The notes under the pieces are model-generated. The model did not search any database. It was not told where the DNA came from and saw only the letters and a program-made list of their open reading frames with translations. Source: a virus. From it: a DNA stretch of 45,584 bases. The DNA is taken from the IMG/VR virus record IMGVR_UViG_3300042888_001989, positions 1-45,584 of that record, one strand, 5' to 3'. Below, in pieces: positions 43,625 to 45,584 of the stretch (positions are counted from its first letter, which is position 1; the number at the start of each line of letters is the position of its first letter). The translations under genes were made by a program, and so were the position numbers.

Positions 43625-44674
43625 TCAATCGTCAGAGTAATCTACAGGAGACTCAATTACGTTGTCTTCAACTACATCAAAAGATGTGTCATCAAATACA
43701 CCATCAAATACCTCAGCCCAATAATCTTTGTTATCAGATTTGTATTTGTCAATGTCTTTTTTATCATCTTCAATGAAACCGTGTGTGGTTGCAAGTATTT
43801 TGTTATCTGCGTAACCTAAACCATTCATATGGTTCTTATGGATACCCACTTTAGTTCTAATTGCAAAATTAACTTTTCTACCCTTATTAGTTGCAGAAAG
43901 TTTAGATACTCCAGAACTCTTTTGATTTCCAAACAAAAATACTAATGCACATGATAGGTAAATAGAATTACCCCCTTTAGGTGCAATTGTTGGTTGTCCA
44001 AATGGATTATCAGGTAATGCTACCCAAGGTTGGTTTACAAATACCATTGTGTTGGTATGTGGATAACTCTCTTTTCTAGAGGATGTTATTCTTTGTGCCA
44101 ATCCCATACCCCATTTTTCAGATATTACTCTCGCAGTGTGTTGGTTTCCTCCTTTTCCATCAAAACTCATTTGACAAGGTATTGTACCAATAGAATCCCA
44201 TAAAAATACTATATCATATGGTATTTCACCGTTCTTTTGAGCATCCAATACTTCGGTAACATAATCAAATGCTTGTTCTATATAATCAAAACCTAATTTA
44301 TATAGTAAGAATCCGTCCCAATACGCAGAAACTTCTCCTGTTGATTCATCAACTTCTTCAATATACTCAGTTTCTAAACCCATTTGTTTGGCGTGTTCGA
44401 AACTAAATTTTTGTTCTGTAATAATGAAAACAGGTAAGATATTTTTCTTTTGTGCGTCTACCGCAGTTTGTAAAAGTGCAGTTGTTTTTCCAGTGTCAGA
44501 ATGACCTAGAAGCATATTAATCTGACCCATAGCGGGTCCTGGTAATCCAGTCGCCTTTTGAAAGGCTTCCCCTAGATCGAAGTACCTTTGTTCTTTGTAC
44601 TTCTCACTAGAGGAAAACTTCTTTCTTATAGACGAAAAATCAGATGCTTTTTTCTTAAGTGGTTGTTTCGCCAT
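43625..44674 (-). CDS. uvsX: UvsX-like recombinase (RecA family)
   Basis: This 349-aa recombinase would coat single-stranded DNA and drive strand invasion for recombination-dependent replication. The N-terminus is basic (KKKASDFSSIRKKF). The P-loop is LLGHSDTGKTTALLQTAVDA near residues 50-68. IPVFIITEQKFSFEHAKQMG follows, with the catalytic Glu. The Walker B is YDIVFLWDSIGTIPC near 155-165. Loop regions include VISEKWGMGLAQRITSSRKE and PWVALPDNPFGQPTIAPKGG. The C-terminal tail is acidic (DTSFDVVEDN, YSDD), as in many phage and bacterial recombinases where it controls activity. T4 UvsX is about 391 aa. It starts 8 bases after gp32 ends, so the two partners are probably co-expressed. Confidence 0.93.
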   Translation of the reverse strand: MAKQPLKKKASDFSSIRKKFSSSEKYKEQRYFDLGEAFQKATGLPGPAMGQINMLLGHSDTGKTTALLQTAVDAQKKNILPVFIITEQKFSFEHAKQMGLETEYIEEVDESTGEVSAYWDGFLLYKLGFDYIEQAFDYVTEVLDAQKNGEIPYDIVFLWDSIGTIPCQMSFDGKGGNQHTARVISEKWGMGLAQRITSSRKESYPHTNTMVFVNQPWVALPDNPFGQPTIAPKGGNSIYLSCALVFLFGNQKSSGVSKLSATNKGRKVNFAIRTKVGIHKNHMNGLGYADNKILATTHGFIEDDKKDIDKYKSDNKDYWAEVFDGVFDDTSFDVVEDNVIESPVDYSDD

Positions 44675-44682
44675 AATATATA

Positions 44683-45584
44683 TTAAAACGGTAATTCATC
44701 ATCATCACCATCTAAAGACGTTGATTCAACATCAAAAGAATCTGTTTCATCATCACTGAAGTCCTGTTCAAAGGATTTTGTTGTTTCAGTTCTCATAAAA
44801 TTAATTTCTTCTGTTAAAGACGCAGTTTCTTTTTCTTCTTTGTCTTCTTCAGCAACAAACTTCTTCTGTTCTGAATCCCAAATAGGTGTTTTGTTAGTTG
44901 CGACAATATCTAAGTATTCTTGTGTCTTTTTAGAATAAACATCTCTATGTGTTTCATCATTATTAAACCAATCATTAGCCTTTTCTTTGTCTTTAGTTAG
45001 GATAGATGAATCATCTGCCATAATAGAATTAACAACACTAAAATTTTTGTCGTTTCTACCTGTAGTGATGATAATATCTCTACCTTCTCTAGGATCAGTA
45101 ATATCACCTTTTACTTTAAATAAAGGAATGATTTTATCCATAATACCGTCACCAGTATATTTGTGTTTAAATCTCCAAAATTTAACTCCGTGATCTTCAT
45201 TCTCTCTGTCGATACCTTTAACTACATAGAATTTTCTAGGTATGAAGTCTTTCGCTAATTTCTTAGCCTTTTCTGAACCATCTTCATATAAGGCATCTTT
45301 AGCCTCACATAGTGGACAGTGTTCACCATCGTTTAAATGGTTACAATAAATTTTATCCCAATTACCATTAACTAATTTTTCGTGATAGTAAACCTCCGTG
45401 AATGGAGAACTACCGTCTTTCTTAGGTAAGATTCGGAATGTTTTTGTGTGGGATTTGACCCCTTTAGGTAGTTTCTCACTGAAGTACTTTTTCAGTCGGT
45501 CTTCGTTAGAGAGTTTTTTACCACTTTTCGCTGGCTCAGTGTTTTTTTCGTACTGAGACAGAATTGCATCTAAAGTATTACTCA
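44683..45584 (-). CDS. 32: gp32-like single-stranded DNA-binding protein (start codon cut by window edge)
   Basis: The reading frame runs to the last bases of the window, which give TG AGT AAT; the missing first base of ATG would be at 45585. The protein is then 300 residues, like T4 gp32 (301). Basic residues near 20-50 (KKLSNEDRLKKYF, LPKGVKSHTKTF) fit the binding fold. The zinc site is complete: H68, C81, C90 and C93 in VYYHEKL and YCNHLNDGEHCPLCEAK, with nearly the same spacing as the H-C-C-C site of T4 gp32. A Met at 45141 is internal and not the start. The acidic C-terminal tail ends DDDELPF, close to the DDDIPF tip of bacterial SSB. It coats ssDNA and recruits replication and recombination partners. 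UvsX follows after 8 bases. Confidence 0.93.
   Translation of the reverse strand, partial: SNTLDAILSQYEKNTEPAKSGKKLSNEDRLKKYFSEKLPKGVKSHTKTFRILPKKDGSSPFTEVYYHEKLVNGNWDKIYCNHLNDGEHCPLCEAKDALYEDGSEKAKKLAKDFIPRKFYVVKGIDRENEDHGVKFWRFKHKYTGDGIMDKIIPLFKVKGDITDPREGRDIIITTGRNDKNFSVVNSIMADDSSILTKDKEKANDWFNNDETHRDVYSKKTQEYLDIVATNKTPIWDSEQKKFVAEEDKEEKETASLTEEINFMRTETTKSFEQDFSDDETDSFDVESTSLDGDDDELPF

Noticed and set aside
43468-43819. Two plus-strand frames across the UvsX/exonuclease junction
   Set aside because: Both are opposite conserved replication genes and the products are His/Cys/Phe-rich low-quality translations.
44683-45141. Treating the Met at 45141 as the start of a 152-aa protein
   Set aside because: The same frame continues upstream to the window edge and includes the gp32 zinc site; a start at 45141 would delete the DNA-binding domain.

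Overview
This window looks like part of the genome of a large, lytic T4-like myovirus (Caudoviricetes) that infects a bacterium of the phylum Bacteroidota, most likely a flavobacterium. The T4-like assignment rests on recognisable gp46/gp47 recombination nucleases, UvsX recombinase, gp32 ssDNA-binding protein, gp41 helicase, a DnaG-type primase, an RNase H/FEN-type exonuclease, and the adjacent baseplate genes gp25 and gp6. The Bacteroidota assignment rests on five things: very AT-rich DNA; near absence of Shine-Dalgarno sequences; promoters of the Bacteroidota form TTTG-N19/20-TAnnTTTG; a sigma factor that resembles Bacteroidota RpoD; and a virion protein carrying a beta-propeller typical of Bacteroidota surface proteins. 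This is inference from the sequence alone.

Layout. Almost everything is read from the minus strand, so the biological order runs from right to left. (i) 38.5-45.6 kb is a replication and nucleotide block: gp32, UvsX, exonuclease, an unknown gene, gp41 helicase, a B12-dependent ribonucleotide reductase and a small DUF5522-like protein. (ii) 37.9-38.5 kb holds one plus-strand gene, a secreted metzincin-type metalloprotease with its own promoter and terminator. (iii) 9.4-37.85 kb is a roughly 28-kb tail and baseplate block: a Cys-rich protein, gp25, gp6, a small membrane protein, a 1387-aa Cys-rich protein, four medium-sized unknowns, a 2684-aa giant protein, the propeller protein and two paralogous tail proteins. 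A RuvC-like resolvase and a terminator end it. (iv) 5.2-8.7 kb holds the primase, a cREC-domain protein, a plus-strand pair (one with a ParB-like fold) and a PD-(D/E)XK nuclease. (v) 0.16-5.2 kb holds gp47, a coiled-coil protein, gp46, a UVR-motif protein and the sigma factor.

How they fit together. Host-type promoters sit in front of the sigma operon, the gp46/47 operon, the primase and the metalloprotease, with a weaker one before the PD-(D/E)XK nuclease. None was found in the gaps of the tail block. The simplest model is that the host polymerase reads early and replication genes and the phage sigma factor redirects it to late genes. A recurrent TATTTATA motif just upstream of several start codons is a candidate for part of the late signal. 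Recombination-dependent replication is well represented (UvsX, gp32, gp46/47, helicase, primase, exonuclease, RuvC-like resolvase). DNA polymerase, clamp, head genes and tail tube/sheath genes must lie outside the window.

The points most worth a second look are the host-like beta-propeller in a virion gene, the secreted metalloprotease cassette, the interlocking hairpin cluster at 8.68-8.75 kb, the three very Cys-rich tail-block proteins, the odd ATP-binding motif of gp46, and the SSB-like C-terminal tip of gp32. No tRNA, CRISPR array, insertion sequence or integrase was seen. There is no gene-free stretch longer than 300 bases.
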